DNA of 7,772 nucleotides from CAIOGO01 sp964447445 (GCA_964447445.1 CAYUSW010000051.1:1-7772); one strand, 5' to 3'; positions 1 through 7,515 are shown, numbered from the stretch's first letter. Program-made: numbers and translations. The notes: generated by a model from the sequence alone, not told the origin.

Positions 1-335
1 CTACCGCCAGTCTGGTCACGCCCGTCTTCCCCTTTTCAAACCCTAACTCGGTCACGCAGACATGGTGATCCACGGCCATGCCTGCCTGCTCCAGCGTCCT
101 GCTTGCGCAACGGAGCGGACACCCGTCGATGGCCAGCCGGATTCCCGCGGCTTCCGTACTCCGCAAGATGCCGCTTACGCGGCCGCCGATGCCTGCAAGG
201 CAGTACGTACTCGCGCTGCCTCTCTCACTCATCTTGCGAGCCGCCTGGTCCGCCAGCGCTCCAACGTCGGATCCACGAGCACGGAAACGCGAGAGTCACC
301 ACACCTGCTGTGGAGCCAGCGCAGTCTTGAGGCAT
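1..335 (-). pseudogene. DGC-domain putative zinc-binding protein, frameshifted and cut by the window edge
   Basis: The frame opens at ATG 335-333 with AAGGAG six bases upstream and reads 20 residues ending FPCS. One base (T at 275) then shifts the frame, and the homologous reading resumes as GSDVGALADQAARK and runs off the window at base 1. The resumed part carries the DGC-family blocks: YCLAGIGGRVSGIL, IDGCPLRCA and HHVCVTELGFEKG. The cysteines of PCS, YCLAG and DGCPLRC are the expected metal ligands. Without the shift, translation stops at 225-227 after 36 residues. The family is small and is annotated only as putative zinc-binding; no reaction is established. It lies 82 bases downstream of the ArsP-type permease on the same strand, so it is probably the third gene of that operon. 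The break could be real decay or a two-base sequence error (S-GG-S is the expected reading). An internal ATG at 232-230 could give a shorter product lacking the first cysteine. Family assignment is firm; functional status is uncertain. Confidence 0.5.
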
Positions 336-341
336 CCGCGA

Positions 342-347
342 CTCCTT
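342..347 (-). promoter_or_regulatory. Ribosome binding site of the DGC gene
   Basis: AAGGAG on the minus strand, six bases before ATG 335-333. It fixes the start of the DGC gene upstream of the frame break, which shows the N-terminal PCS segment belongs to the gene. Confidence 0.7.
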
Positions 348-417
348 TTTGCCAACCATCCAAAGGCTCGACAGCCGAGCCACTCGTACTGAAGACCCAG
401 GGCTGCACCGCCCGTCG

Positions 418-1728
418 TCATCCGACGATGGACCCGAACAGCTTTCCCGTCAGCGTGGCAGCGACAACGACAAGCGAGACATACGCCAGGGTCTTCTTTG
501 TTCCAAGGACCTTTCGGAGCACCAGCATGCTCGGGAGCGAGAGGGCCGGGCCGGCAAGAAGAAGGGCCAGGGCAGGCCCACTGCCCATGCCCGCCCCCAT
601 CAATCCTTGGGTGATGGGCAATTCGGTCAGCGTCGCGAAGTACATGAGCGCTCCCGCCAGACTCGCAACGAAGTTGGATAGCCAGCCGTTGCCGCCGACG
701 GCGGCGCTGATCCACTCCGGCGGGATCAGCGCGGTGTGCCCCGGTCGCCCGAGGAGGAACCCGGCGACGAGGACGCCGCCAAACAAGTACGGAAGGATCA
801 GCTTGGCGTACGACCATGTCGACCCTCCCCACTCCTTGACCTCCGGGCGCTTAAACCACAGAGCCAAGACGACGAGAAGCGCTACCAGGAAAGCCCCTGC
901 GATGTAGAACCGGGCCTTGTAGATTGTCGTGTAGGGCGATGGCGCGTAGGAGACCTTGGCGACGAGGGACCTCTCGATCGCCTGGACCTCCATGTCCGTG
1001 CCGCTTGCCTTGTAGCGAATCGTGTCGGAAGTCTCCCCAGCGTACGTTGCAGTGATCGCGGCGCCGCTCACGGTATGGATCTCGATGCTTGCCGGCTTGC
1101 CCCAGTTCGCGAACACGAGGATGGCGATCATAAGGGCGACGAACGTCGCCGTCTGCCACAGAGGGCGACCCTGCTTCGGCTCGGGCATGGCCATGGCCGC
1201 CTGCTGTTTCTCCTGCTCCTCCTTGCGGAAGAGGAATTGCATCGCGAGTCCGATCACGACAGAGAAGAGGATGGCTCCGAGTGCGCGCGCCAGACCGAAC
1301 TCGATCCCCAGGATGCGCCCCGTGAGGATGATTGCCAGGATGTTGATGGCGGGCCCCGAGTAGAGGAATGAAGTGGCAGGCCCGAGGCCCGCCCCGCGTT
1401 TGTAGATCCCCGCGAAGAGTGGCAGGACAGTGCAGGAGCAGACTGCCAGGATCGCGCCGGACACCGACGCGACTCCGTAGGCGACGATCTTGTTCGCCCT
1501 CCCGCCGAGGTACTTCATCACGCTGCCCTGACTGATGAAGACCGCGATCGCACCCGCGATGAAAAGTGCGGGAACCAGACAGAGAAGGACATGCTGCTGT
1601 GCGTATTCCTGCAGCATGAGGAACGCTTCCATGATCGCTCGTCGCACCGTGTCGCTCGAGAACGGCACGAGATACGCGATCAGAAAGGCGCCAAGAATCA
1701 GAGCGAAGATCCGAAGCTCACGCTTCAT
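418..1728 (-). CDS. arsP: ArsP-family (DUF318) membrane permease
   Basis: A 436-residue polytopic inner-membrane protein. ArsP-family members export trivalent organoarsenicals or related metalloid/metal species; the substrate here is inferred only from family and from the ArsR partner. Two internally similar halves are visible. The first has CSCTVLPLFAGIYKRG (residues 97-112, Cys97 and Cys99) followed by GPATSFLYSGPAINIL. The second has FATLTELPITQGLMGAG (364-380) followed by GPALALLLAGPALSLPS. Hydrophobic segments fall near residues 5-23, 47-66, 83-106, 118-137, 146-167, 193-209, 274-292, 307-327, 350-367, 383-404 and 413-434. Residues about 211-273 form a soluble, beta-rich loop between membrane segments, probably extracytoplasmic. 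The start ATG overlaps the arsR stop (ATGA), with AGAGG seven bases upstream inside arsR, so the two are translationally coupled. The length is complete. The gene symbol is by family; organoarsenical specificity is not proven. Confidence 0.88.
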   Translation of the reverse strand: MKRELRIFALILGAFLIAYLVPFSSDTVRRAIMEAFLMLQEYAQQHVLLCLVPALFIAGAIAVFISQGSVMKYLGGRANKIVAYGVASVSGAILAVCSCTVLPLFAGIYKRGAGLGPATSFLYSGPAINILAIILTGRILGIEFGLARALGAILFSVVIGLAMQFLFRKEEQEKQQAAMAMPEPKQGRPLWQTATFVALMIAILVFANWGKPASIEIHTVSGAAITATYAGETSDTIRYKASGTDMEVQAIERSLVAKVSYAPSPYTTIYKARFYIAGAFLVALLVVLALWFKRPEVKEWGGSTWSYAKLILPYLFGGVLVAGFLLGRPGHTALIPPEWISAAVGGNGWLSNFVASLAGALMYFATLTELPITQGLMGAGMGSGPALALLLAGPALSLPSMLVLRKVLGTKKTLAYVSLVVVAATLTGKLFGSIVG

Positions 1729-2012
1729 GAGACGACCTCTTTCTCCCGGACCAACTCTTTGAGCTCATCCAGAACGCGCAGAATCCCGGGGTCCGTCAGA
1801 TTCCACATGAGGCGCACTCCCTCTCGGCGCGATCGGATCAGCCCTGCGCGTTGAAGGGCCGCGAGGTGCCGTGACACCACCGAGGGATCAAGTCCCAGCC
1901 GAGGCGCGAACTCACACCCGCAGAGCTCGCCCTCTCCGAGCATCCAGAGCATGTGCTCTCGCTGCTGCAGAGAGAGTGCTTTCCCGATTAGCGTCAGCAC
2001 AGTTGGTCTCAT
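1725..2012 (-). CDS. arsR: ArsR/SmtB-family metal-sensing repressor
   Basis: A 95-residue winged-helix repressor. The metal-box motif ELCGCEF (residues 29-35) matches the family ELCVCDL pattern in alpha-3, and Cys31 and Cys33 are the likely As(III)/Sb(III)-type thiolate ligands. The DNA-recognition helix-turn-helix follows: APRLGLDPSVVSRHLAALQRAGL (36-58, here split as APRLGLDPSVVSRH then LAALQRAGL). The wing RSRREGVRLMWNL follows at 60-72. I chose ATG 2012-2010 because GAGG lies eight bases upstream; two in-frame GTG codons (2018, 2015) sit too close to that site. In family terms, the apo-dimer binds a palindrome over its own promoter and leaves on metal binding. Exactly such a palindrome lies at 2027-2048. 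The stop codon overlaps the permease start by four bases, giving one transcript with the permease and the DGC gene. Confidence in family is very high; the inducer is inferred. Confidence 0.93.
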   Translation of the reverse strand: MRPTVLTLIGKALSLQQREHMLWMLGEGELCGCEFAPRLGLDPSVVSRHLAALQRAGLIRSRREGVRLMWNLTDPGILRVLDELKELVREKEVVS

Positions 2013-2020
2013 CACCACCG

Positions 2021-2024
2021 CCTC
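2021..2024 (-). promoter_or_regulatory. Ribosome binding site of arsR
   Basis: GAGG on the minus strand, eight bases before ATG 2012. The spacing to the alternative GTG at 2018 would be only two bases, so this site decides for the ATG start. Confidence 0.55.
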
Positions 2025-2026
2025 GA

Positions 2027-2048
2027 TGCGTTATTGCGCAATAATGCA
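2027..2048 (-). promoter_or_regulatory. Palindromic operator of the arsR operon
   Basis: A perfect 14-base palindrome, TTATTGCGCAATAA (2031-2044). After one mismatched pair it extends by three paired bases on each side (TGC at 2027-2029, GCA at 2046-2048). It spans the start point expected from the promoter at 2051-2078 and ends just before the arsR ribosome site. ATTGCGCAAT-type palindromes are familiar as ArsR/SmtB targets. Binding by this ArsR is inferred from position and symmetry. Confidence 0.75.
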
Positions 2049-2050
2049 CG

Positions 2051-2078
2051 AGTGTAGCTGTCACCCCTCGCCTGTCAA
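2051..2078 (-). promoter_or_regulatory. Sigma70-like promoter of the arsR-arsP-DGC operon
   Basis: Minus-strand -35 TTGACA (2073-2078, full consensus), a 16-base spacer, and -10 TACACT (2051-2056, four of six). Transcription would begin near 2044, inside the palindrome at 2027-2048, so a bound repressor would block initiation. This gives the operon its own promoter, separate from the upstream transporter gene. Confidence 0.65.
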
Positions 2079-2179
2079 GGCTCGTTGTCCCGAAAACCCG
2101 TCGTGAAAGTTCGGAGGCTGGTCGAGACTGCGTCACCGCCGCGCGGGGGAACATCGCTGCTTGCGTGGCGTCGGCTGGT

Positions 2180-2210
2180 GCCTTCGGCCTCTTCACACGG
2201 AGAGGAAGGC
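2180..2210 (-). terminator. Hairpin after the ion-transporter gene, possible terminator
   Basis: On the minus strand GCCTTC pairs with GAAGGC and, inside, CTCT pairs with AGAG, with a three-base bulge. It starts just past the stop at 2213 that the transporter would use if its C-terminal frame were restored. No T-run follows, so it may only stabilise the 3' end. The rest of 2013-2235 holds the arsR promoter and operator and no gene that I can see. Confidence 0.3.
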
Positions 2211-2235
2211 CACTACCACGCGCGCAGGAGGATGA

Positions 2236-3513
2236 TCACGACGAGCCAATCGTGCCGACAGCGCAGCTCACCGGAGTTGCGGGCAGCGCGCTCTGGAACC
2301 ACTGGCGCACAGAGATCGGCGCAGCCCAACGGCGGCTGCAGGAAAGCATGAGCACGCCAGCCGCAGAGCCGACGGGTGTCAAGTTGCCGCCGAAGCCAGC
2401 GCCGATCGCAAGAGCCCACCACAGAGTCCCGATCTCGCCGCCTCCCGCGGAGTACGCAAGGAGAGTCGGAATCATGACCATCGTGATTGGAATGCTGCCG
2501 ACAATGCCCGACAACAACGCGATGACCCAGAGAAGAGCAACTCCCGCGATGAGTGCCCCCTGAGCCATGAGCACTGCTATGCCGCGCGCCGCAACGTCGA
2601 GTACCCCGGCCGTGCTCAGCCCGCCGACGATCACGAACAGCCCAACGAAGAACACGAGCACATCCCACTCGACGCTCTTCACCACCTCTTCGATCGACGG
2701 ACGCACCCAGAGGAGGGCAAGAGAGGCTCCGATCAGAGCCACGAGCCCGGGGCCGATTCCCAAGATGCTGTGGAGGAGATAGAGAACGACAGTGATCACG
2801 AAGATGACTGACACCTCAATGGCCTGCCGCGGACGGACGAGGTTTGCTCTGGCGTCTAGAGCAGCCAGCGCCTCTGGCCCGCTGCCGCCGCGGAGGTCGC
2901 GGCGGAAGAAAGCGAGGAGCACAAGCTGGGTCACAATTGCGGCGCACAGCGCAATGGGGCCTAGACGCACGAGCACGTCATTGAACGAGAATCCTCCTGC
3001 CGATGCGATGAGAATATTCGGCGGATCGCCGATGAGTGTGGCCACCCCACCGATGTTTGAGAGTAGAACCTCGCTCATAAGAAGTGGGACTGGGCTCACG
3101 GCCACGAGGCGTGCAATCGCCACGGTAACTGGTGCGACGACGATGATCGTCGTCACGTTGTCGAGCAGAGACGAGAGGCACGCCGTCAACAGCCCGAGCG
3201 TAAACGCCAGGAGAACGGGCTTTCCGCGCGTGAGCCGCGCGACACCCACCGCGAAGTACGCGAACAGCCCCGTCGACTGGATCACCCCGACGAGGATCAT
3301 CATTCCGAACAAGAGGGCGATCGTGTTGAAGTCGATCCAGCCAAAGGCGGCCGCGTCGCCGCAAAAGCCGAGCCATGCGCCAGCAGCAACCACGGCCGCT
3401 GCGCCGATGAGACTCGCGATCGAGCGATGGATCTTCTCCGAGAGGATCGCGACGTAGGTGGCAAGGAAGATCGCGGTAGCCAGTACGGCTGAGAGCAAAC
3501 TGGTTTCGGGCAC
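2236..3513 (-). CDS. ArsB/NhaD/SLC13-type (ion transporter superfamily) permease
   Basis: A 425-residue polytopic membrane protein of the CitMHS/ArsB-NhaD group (PF03600 type), which move arsenite, sodium/protons or carboxylates. Signature blocks: SSLLDNVTTIIVVAP (residues 114-128), SNIGGVATLIGDPPNILIA (152-170) and the second-half counterpart GFGGNLTPVGSAAGV (373-387). The half-repeat organisation and about 11 hydrophobic spans are clear. Two oddities stand out. The second-half motif normally read as DN before IP is GS here (Gly339-Ser340). Also, the last helix is cut: the frame ends TIGSS, while the adjacent frame continues WLVVIILLRAW to a stop at 2213. I chose GTG 3513-3511 because homology begins just after it; its ribosome site is weak (AGG ten bases upstream) and TTG 3498 is an alternative. 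The frame stays open to 3717, but the extra residues are not membrane-like. Proximity to arsR-arsP suggests metalloid or cation export; the substrate cannot be settled from sequence. Confidence 0.85.
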   Translation of the reverse strand: MPETSLLSAVLATAIFLATYVAILSEKIHRSIASLIGAAAVVAAGAWLGFCGDAAAFGWIDFNTIALLFGMMILVGVIQSTGLFAYFAVGVARLTRGKPVLLAFTLGLLTACLSSLLDNVTTIIVVAPVTVAIARLVAVSPVPLLMSEVLLSNIGGVATLIGDPPNILIASAGGFSFNDVLVRLGPIALCAAIVTQLVLLAFFRRDLRGGSGPEALAALDARANLVRPRQAIEVSVIFVITVVLYLLHSILGIGPGLVALIGASLALLWVRPSIEEVVKSVEWDVLVFFVGLFVIVGGLSTAGVLDVAARGIAVLMAQGALIAGVALLWVIALLSGIVGSIPITMVMIPTLLAYSAGGGEIGTLWWALAIGAGFGGNLTPVGSAAGVLMLSCSRRWAAPISVRQWFQSALPATPVSCAVGTIGSS

Positions 3514-3628
3514 GGGAGGGAAGCCTAGCGTCGAGCAGAATCCCGCGCAACTGGGCCTCCCCGTATTGGACAAGCTTCGAACTCTCGACGAGCTCGATCT
3601 GGAGACCATGGCTCTCCTGGCGCAGTAG
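3482..3628 (+). pseudogene. Possible C-terminal coding remnant
   Basis: The plus frame ending at TAG 3626-3628 reads, in its last part, GLPVLDKLRTLDELDLET then MALLAQ. About three quarters of its third positions are G or C, and the composition is helix-like and acidic/leucine-rich, as in a real protein tail. It has no start: its left part lies antisense to the first codons of the transporter at 2236-3513. I do not recognise the family. It could be a leftover of a gene cut away when the transporter arrived, or chance. Confidence 0.2.
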
Positions 3629-3631
3629 GCT

Positions 3632-3790
3632 GTGAGTGAAGAACGATCTTTCAGCCAGACTGCCCTGCTTGCGGGGCCTGTCCTCACTGAACCCAAAGGA
3701 TTGGATCGCCCACCCAACTGTGGCCGGCGTGTGCTGCGGATCGAGGAGATCTCGGCGCCCGGTGCAACGGCAGACGCAGAGTCCGCGTAA
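3632..3790 (+). CDS. Short open frame ahead of the hydrolase, unrecognised
   Basis: A GTG-started frame of 52 residues (begins VSEERSFSQTALLAG, ends ADAESA). It starts four bases after the stop of the remnant at 3626-3628 and ends 15 bases before the hydrolase start. Its third-position GC is only moderate (about 60 percent), its ribosome site is weak (TAGG), and no motif or membrane segment is visible. It may be a leader frame, a frame-broken continuation of the preceding remnant, or non-coding. Together with that remnant it accounts for most of the 292 bases between the two divergent genes; I see no convincing promoter there. Confidence 0.15.
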   Translation: MSEERSFSQTALLAGPVLTEPKGLDRPPNCGRRVLRIEEISAPGATADAESA

Positions 3791-3793
3791 GAA

Positions 3794-3799
3794 GAGGAG
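3794..3799 (+). promoter_or_regulatory. Ribosome binding site of the hydrolase gene
   Basis: GAGGAG abuts an ATG at 3800 and lies six bases before a second in-frame ATG at 3806. The spacing selects 3806 as the start. Confidence 0.7.
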
Positions 3800-3805
3800 A
3801 TGTCG

Positions 3806-4951
3806 ATGGTTCAGGTGCTCGAAGAGACCGTTGGAACACCCAACCCTCCGGTCACGTTGACGATCAGGTCGGAAGTGCTTGGCGAGGAGCGCCGCATCTA
3901 CGTCCAGCTTCCCGTCGGCTACGATCGATCGGATCAGGTCTACCCAGTGCTCTTGGTCCTCGACGGGGAGTGGCTGTTCGAGCTCGCTCGATCGCACGTC
4001 CAGTTCTACTCGGAGTTCGCCGCGATGGGCGTCGAGATTCCGAAGATGATCGTCGTCGGGATCGAGAACGTCGATCGAGATCGCGACTACGTTCCCACAC
4101 CGGATCCGGGCAGTGAGGTCCAATTCTCGACGGCCGGGGAAGCCGGGCGATTCCTCGAGTTCCTGCGCAACGAGCTCTTCCCGTTCCTCGAGACGAACTA
4201 CCGAGCCGCGACGAACCGAACAGCGGTGGGCTGGTCGTTCGGCGGCTTGTGCGCGCTCTACGCAGCTGTCGCAATGCCCGAGCCCTTCCAGGCGTACCTC
4301 TGCATGGGTCCATCGGTCTGGTGGGACGATGACCTCGTTGTGAAGCAGTTCGAGAAAGCCGCATTCGATCGCCCCACACGGATGGTCATCACGCTCGGCT
4401 CGGACGAGGAGGGCGGGCCGGTCTACGTCTCGACCAAGCGCCTGCTGGCCAACCTGGAGGCTGGCCCCATCGAAGGACTCGCTGTCACACACTTCGAGTT
4501 CGACGGCGTGGGCCATGGTGGTGGAGTTCCACTCGCCTTCAGCCGGGGACTGCGCGCCCTCTTCCCGGGGTATCGCATGCAGGTTGGCGATGACACGACG
4601 CTGGAGAAGGTCGAGGCGTACTACAAGGCTCTGTCCGAGGCTTGGGGATTCGATGTCCGGCCGACTCCCTGGGTGCTCCAGACGCTGGCAGCAAAGCTCT
4701 GGGACGCGGGCCGCAAGGATGAGGCCATCGAGGCCCTGGATTGGTACATCGCGCGGAACCCCAACGAGCCGCTCCCTCACGGCTCGAGGGGCAAGTTCCT
4801 CACGTGGCAAGGAAGGCGCGAAGCCGCCCTCGCGGAACTAGAGACCGCGCTCGCCCTCGAGCTGACGCAGCCAGTGCCCTGCGGTGTCTACCTCCAAGGC
4901 TTCCGTGAGAGGATTGCGGAAGCCGAGAAACTACTGGTCGAGAGCCCGTAG
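3806..4951 (+). CDS. Esterase-family alpha/beta hydrolase with TPR-like C-terminus
   Basis: A 381-residue protein of the putative esterase family (PF00756, esterase D/IroE-like, COG2819 type). The N-terminal part (about 15-255) has the expected order: a beta-rich start with RRIYVQLPVGYD (29-40), VYPVLLVLDGEW (45-56), a GIENVDRDRDYVPTP substrate-loop block (85-99), and the nucleophile elbow VGWSFGGLCALYAA (141-154, Ser144). The acid region follows at LGSDEEGG (197-204), then the catalytic His at GVGHGGGVPLAFSRGLRALF (234-253, His237). Residues about 285-375 look like two helical TPR-like repeats (AKLWDAGRKDEAIEALDWYI and GKFLTWQGRREAALAELE), a tail often seen in this subgroup. No signal peptide is visible, so it is probably cytoplasmic. 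Family members cleave carboxylic esters, including siderophore esters; the substrate here is unknown. A 9-pair hairpin without a T-run follows the stop (4976-4996). It diverges from the transporter gene and shows no clear functional link to it. Confidence 0.88.
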   Translation: MVQVLEETVGTPNPPVTLTIRSEVLGEERRIYVQLPVGYDRSDQVYPVLLVLDGEWLFELARSHVQFYSEFAAMGVEIPKMIVVGIENVDRDRDYVPTPDPGSEVQFSTAGEAGRFLEFLRNELFPFLETNYRAATNRTAVGWSFGGLCALYAAVAMPEPFQAYLCMGPSVWWDDDLVVKQFEKAAFDRPTRMVITLGSDEEGGPVYVSTKRLLANLEAGPIEGLAVTHFEFDGVGHGGGVPLAFSRGLRALFPGYRMQVGDDTTLEKVEAYYKALSEAWGFDVRPTPWVLQTLAAKLWDAGRKDEAIEALDWYIARNPNEPLPHGSRGKFLTWQGRREAALAELETALALELTQPVPCGVYLQGFRERIAEAEKLLVESP

Positions 4952-5182
4952 TCTACCGTTGAGGTGCATGTGACGGCGCGCGCAGGTTGCGCGTGCGAAA
5001 TCTCCGGAGTCACGTGGAAGGGCAGGTCTTTCACTCTTCGAGTCGACTTCTCCGTGCAACGCGTGCTGCCGCCAGTCCGCTGCTGAGGGCAATCTCGCGC
5101 CGTCCCGGGGCACTCAGTACCTCACACGAAGACCATGTCCGCACCACAGGGGCCACACCTCGCCGAGGTACGTTTACGGAGA

Positions 5183-5278
5183 TGCGGGGGAAGAGCCCCG
5201 CACCCTACCTCCAAACAGAGGTCGGCACAGCCGACGAGGAATGTCCTGCAACCTGAGAGCCTGCAGGACTTTCCTTTT
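5183..5278 (+). ncRNA. Possible structured transcript end: three hairpins and terminator
   Basis: Three perfect stems follow one another on the plus strand: TGCGGGG/CCCCGCA (5183-5202, six-base loop), GTCGGC/GCCGAC (5221-5235, three-base loop) and GTCCTGCA/TGCAGGAC (5243-5269), the last followed by TTTCCTTTT. This could be the 3' part of a small RNA, or a long 3' end of the hydrolase transcript. No known RNA family is recognised and no promoter was found. Confidence 0.3.
5243..5278 (+). terminator. Intrinsic terminator
   Basis: An eight-pair perfect stem (GTCCTGCA/TGCAGGAC) with an 11-base loop, followed directly by TTTCCTTTT at 5270-5278. The T-rich tract is on the plus strand only, so it ends rightward transcription, from the hydrolase or from an RNA between 4952 and 5243. 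Confidence 0.5.
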
Positions 5279-5478
5279 GGCGTCGCGCGGCGACTTGCGC
5301 ACGAAGCTCTGGCCCGTGATCTGCTCTCCGATGGCGAACCAATGGGCCGGGCGAACCTTCCGCTCGGCTCACGGGCCGGAAGAGGCAGCGCATGCGACGG
5401 CCGCAGACTCCGCGAGAGTTCGAACCCTGGCAGATGTTATGCCTAGGTAACAGCGTTCCGAAGAGGCTTTTCTGCGCT

Positions 5479-5521
5479 GGCTCCCAGGTAGGACGTGAAC
5501 CCTACCGGCGCCGAGGGAGCC
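5479..5521. repeat. Nested inverted repeat
   Basis: Outer arms GGCTCCC (5479-5485) and GGGAGCC (5515-5521), inner arms GGTAGG (5487-5492) and CCTACC (5501-5506), an eight-base loop, and an eight-base bulge on one side that itself contains the palindrome GGCGCC. Thirteen pairs in 43 bases is well above casual background. Function unknown; it overlaps the tRNA-like geometry described among the findings. Confidence 0.5.
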
Positions 5522-5713
5522 TGATCCGACATTCGGACTGCTCGCGGCGTCCTGGAAGTGCCAGCTGGGGAAGGCGCACGTCTGCATCCGGAATCTCCAT
5601 TGAGATAGCAGGGATCAGCCAGGTCTGCGCGGTCCACGCCCGCCACTGCCTCGAGATCCTCCTCCTCGTGTTGGGTAGAAGCCTCCCGCCGTCTGCGGTA
5701 AGCTCGTTCCGCG

Positions 5714-5720
5714 AAAGGAG
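5714..5720 (+). promoter_or_regulatory. Strong ribosome binding site of the 49-residue gene
   Basis: AAAGGAG on the plus strand, six bases before ATG 5727. This near-ideal site is the main support, besides composition, for calling the short frame a gene. Confidence 0.65.
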
Positions 5721-5726
5721 CGGACC

Positions 5727-5876
5727 ATGCACGGGGCAACAGGAGGCGGCGAGTGGATCACGATGTGGCTCTCCCCTGTCGCCTACTTCTTGTTCGACGT
5801 CGTCTTTGGGGTCGTCCTGCTCGCGGCGATGGATCTCTTCCTGAAAGCCCTTCGGCGAGCTCGCCGCCGCGGCTAG
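5727..5876 (+). CDS. Small single-pass membrane protein (49 residues)
   Basis: The frame reads MHGATGGGEW, ITMWLSPVAYFLFDVVFGVV, LLAAMDLFLK and ALRRARRRG. One hydrophobic span (about residues 11-39) holds an aspartate near its middle (Asp24). A strongly basic tail (ALRRARRRG) predicts a cytoplasmic C-terminus and an outside, glycine-rich N-terminus. AAAGGAG six bases before the ATG and G/C-rich third positions support real coding. The stop lies four bases from the end of the convergent PPC-domain gene. I know no family for it; possibilities include a small membrane-complex subunit, a regulator of a membrane enzyme, or a toxin-like peptide, and the sequence does not decide between them. It has no operon partner on its strand within the window. 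Expect it to be skipped by annotation with a 60-residue cutoff. Confidence 0.65.
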   Translation: MHGATGGGEWITMWLSPVAYFLFDVVFGVVLLAAMDLFLKALRRARRRG

Positions 5877-5880
5877 ACGA

Positions 5881-7398
5881 CTACTCGTCGCCGCGAACGA
5901 GCAGACGATACGACACGGCGCCGGTTCCTCCGAAGAGCTCCACCTTGAGGAAGTACGCGCCGGTATCGAGTTCATACTCGACGCGGCTCCACAGTTTGTC
6001 TCCGCCGTCGTCGTCACAGATCAGCGAGTTGCCTTGCGCGTCGAGGAGGCACATCGTTGTGTCCCCGCTGGAGTCTCCGTATGTCTCCGCAACGACCGTC
6101 GTCGGCGTCTGGATCTCGAACCGGTACACGTCGGTGTTGCCCGGCACGATCTCCGCGGCGATGTCGCATGGGAGGACGATCGCGTCCGCGGTCGCCGTGG
6201 AGTCGTTGGGTTCGGACTCTGTCCCCTCGGCCGGACACGTCGTTGTGGCCACTACCAGCGTGTAATCGAAGGCGCTCTCATCATCCGCAGCACGCACCGT
6301 TACGAAGTAGTTGCCTGGGTCTAGGTTGCGAGTGAGTCGGCTCCACATGCCGTTGCCCCCGTCGTCGTCGCGGGCGATCTCGTCCCCCGTCGAAGCGAAG
6401 AGGGTGATCATGCTGTCCCCTTTGGAGAGACCCCTCGTCTCAAGCTCCACGCACGCCGCTGTCGGGACGGCAAATGAGAAGGCGTCCACGTCCCCTTCTG
6501 CGATGAACTGCGTTCGCGCCAGACGTCCTCCCGCGTCGAGCGCGCCGAGGCCTGTCGCGGCATCCAGCGCGTCGTTGGGCTCGCGCTCGGTCAACGTCAT
6601 GGCCGTGACCACCACGCGGTACGTGCCTATGAGTCCGTTGTCGGCGTACTCGTGAACGCGCAGCGTGTACCTGCCGGGCTTCGGGTCGGCGAGGTACAGG
6701 CGGCTCCACGACCCAGCGCCCGCATCATCGTTGCGTGCGATCGGCACCGGCCGCCCGAGGGTCTCGTCCCGACCGTAGAGGAGAAGGAGAGTGTCGCCTG
6801 CCGGACAGGGTGTCTCGATGCGCACCATCCTCGACGCTTCCGTCGCCAAGCCGGCCGCGAAGTCCGCGGGCACGTCGAACGAGAAAAAGTCGACGTCCCC
6901 CGCCGGGTCAATCGACGCGAAGACGCTGAGTTCTGCGTCCTTCAGGGTTCCGAGCGACGTGGCCTCCGCGAGGCCGTCGTTCGGCTCGTGCTCCAGCGCA
7001 CTGCTCAGCACCAAGAGATACACGCCCGTGGACAACTCCGATGGCTGAACGCGCACGCGGTATCCACCAGGCGCAAGGTCGCGCGTCAGCGAATCCTCCC
7101 CCGCCGCGATGTACGCGAGGTCGCCGGCATAGAGCACGATCTGCCAGTCGACGTCTGACTCGACGGCCAGACGAACTGTCTGTTGCACCCCGCCTCCAAC
7201 CTCGAACGAGAACCAGTCGATGTCGCCGGCGTAGCCCGATGTCCCGTCGACAAGAGCCGTCGTCGATGGCGCAAGGGCCCCGATGGCCTGAGGTGTCGCG
7301 TCGTTGGGCTCGATCTCCGTCATCGCCGTCGTAACGAACGTCACAGCGATGCAGAGCATCGCGCTGAGGACTCCTACCGCCCTGGGTCTACGTCGCAT
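5881..7398 (-). CDS. Secreted protein of four tandem PPC domains
   Basis: A 505-residue protein with an N-terminal signal peptide (MRRRPRAV, then hydrophobic GVLSAMLCIAVTFVTTA to about residue 25). Four bacterial pre-peptidase C-terminal (PPC) domains follow, each opening with EPND: residues 30, 138, 273 and 396. Repeats 2-4 share a calcium-type acidic turn and WSR: NDDAGAGSWSRL (223-234), DDDGGNGMWSRL (344-355) and DDDGGDKLWSRV (462-473). Repeat 1 is degenerate there (AAGEDSLTRDL). Six cysteines occur after the signal region. PPC domains usually hang from secreted proteases and are thought to aid secretion or binding; no protease or other catalytic domain is present here, so a surface or extracellular binding role is inferred. 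I chose ATG 7398 because AAGGAGGGG lies just upstream and a signal peptide begins there; the longer frame from 7449 adds 17 residues that mask the signal. No C-terminal anchor or sorting motif is visible. Confidence 0.87.
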   Translation of the reverse strand: MRRRPRAVGVLSAMLCIAVTFVTTAMTEIEPNDATPQAIGALAPSTTALVDGTSGYAGDIDWFSFEVGGGVQQTVRLAVESDVDWQIVLYAGDLAYIAAGEDSLTRDLAPGGYRVRVQPSELSTGVYLLVLSSALEHEPNDGLAEATSLGTLKDAELSVFASIDPAGDVDFFSFDVPADFAAGLATEASRMVRIETPCPAGDTLLLLYGRDETLGRPVPIARNDDAGAGSWSRLYLADPKPGRYTLRVHEYADNGLIGTYRVVVTAMTLTEREPNDALDAATGLGALDAGGRLARTQFIAEGDVDAFSFAVPTAACVELETRGLSKGDSMITLFASTGDEIARDDDGGNGMWSRLTRNLDPGNYFVTVRAADDESAFDYTLVVATTTCPAEGTESEPNDSTATADAIVLPCDIAAEIVPGNTDVYRFEIQTPTTVVAETYGDSSGDTTMCLLDAQGNSLICDDDGGDKLWSRVEYELDTGAYFLKVELFGGTGAVSYRLLVRGDE

Positions 7399-7400
7399 GA

Positions 7401-7409
7401 CCCCTCCTT
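7401..7409 (-). promoter_or_regulatory. Ribosome binding site of the PPC protein gene
   Basis: AAGGAGGGG on the minus strand, two bases from ATG 7398 (core GGAGG four bases away). It decides for the start that exposes the signal peptide. Just upstream lies a direct repeat, CGGGCGCCA at 7411-7419 and 7421-7429. Confidence 0.65.
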
Positions 7410-7515
7410 GCGGGCGCCATCGGGCGCCAGCGCTCTTGGGAACTCGCATGATCCGGTGCGCTCACTTCGGGCCATGTGCCCGTCTGCGGCTGAACAGAAG
7501 AAGAATCGCCCCGCC

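Larger units (their letters stand above)
5174..5368 (-). pseudogene. Start-less coding-like fragment, unrecognised
   Basis: Between TGA 5371-5369 and TAA 5176-5174 the minus strand is open for 64 codons with no ATG. It reads, in part, ERKVRPAHWFAIGEQITGQ, SFVRKSPRDAKRKVLQALR and LQDIPRRLCRPLFGG. About 85 percent of third positions in the first 41 codons are G or C, and the reading is rich in basic and aliphatic residues. I know no family for it. The next frame upstream offers ATG 5393-5391 (MRCLFRPVSRAE), which a single shift near 5360 would join. It competes with the structured-RNA reading of the opposite strand. Confidence 0.25.
4952..5726. other. 775-base stretch without a confident gene
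   Basis: Contents: a hairpin at 4976-4996 (nine pairs including one G-T, three-base loop) just after the hydrolase stop; three hairpins ending in a terminator at 5183-5278; a start-less minus frame with coding-like third positions at 5174-5368; and a nested inverted repeat at 5479-5521. The open frames on the plus strand here lack ribosome sites and recognisable motifs. The last 90 bases before 5727 show no good promoter. Confidence 0.5.
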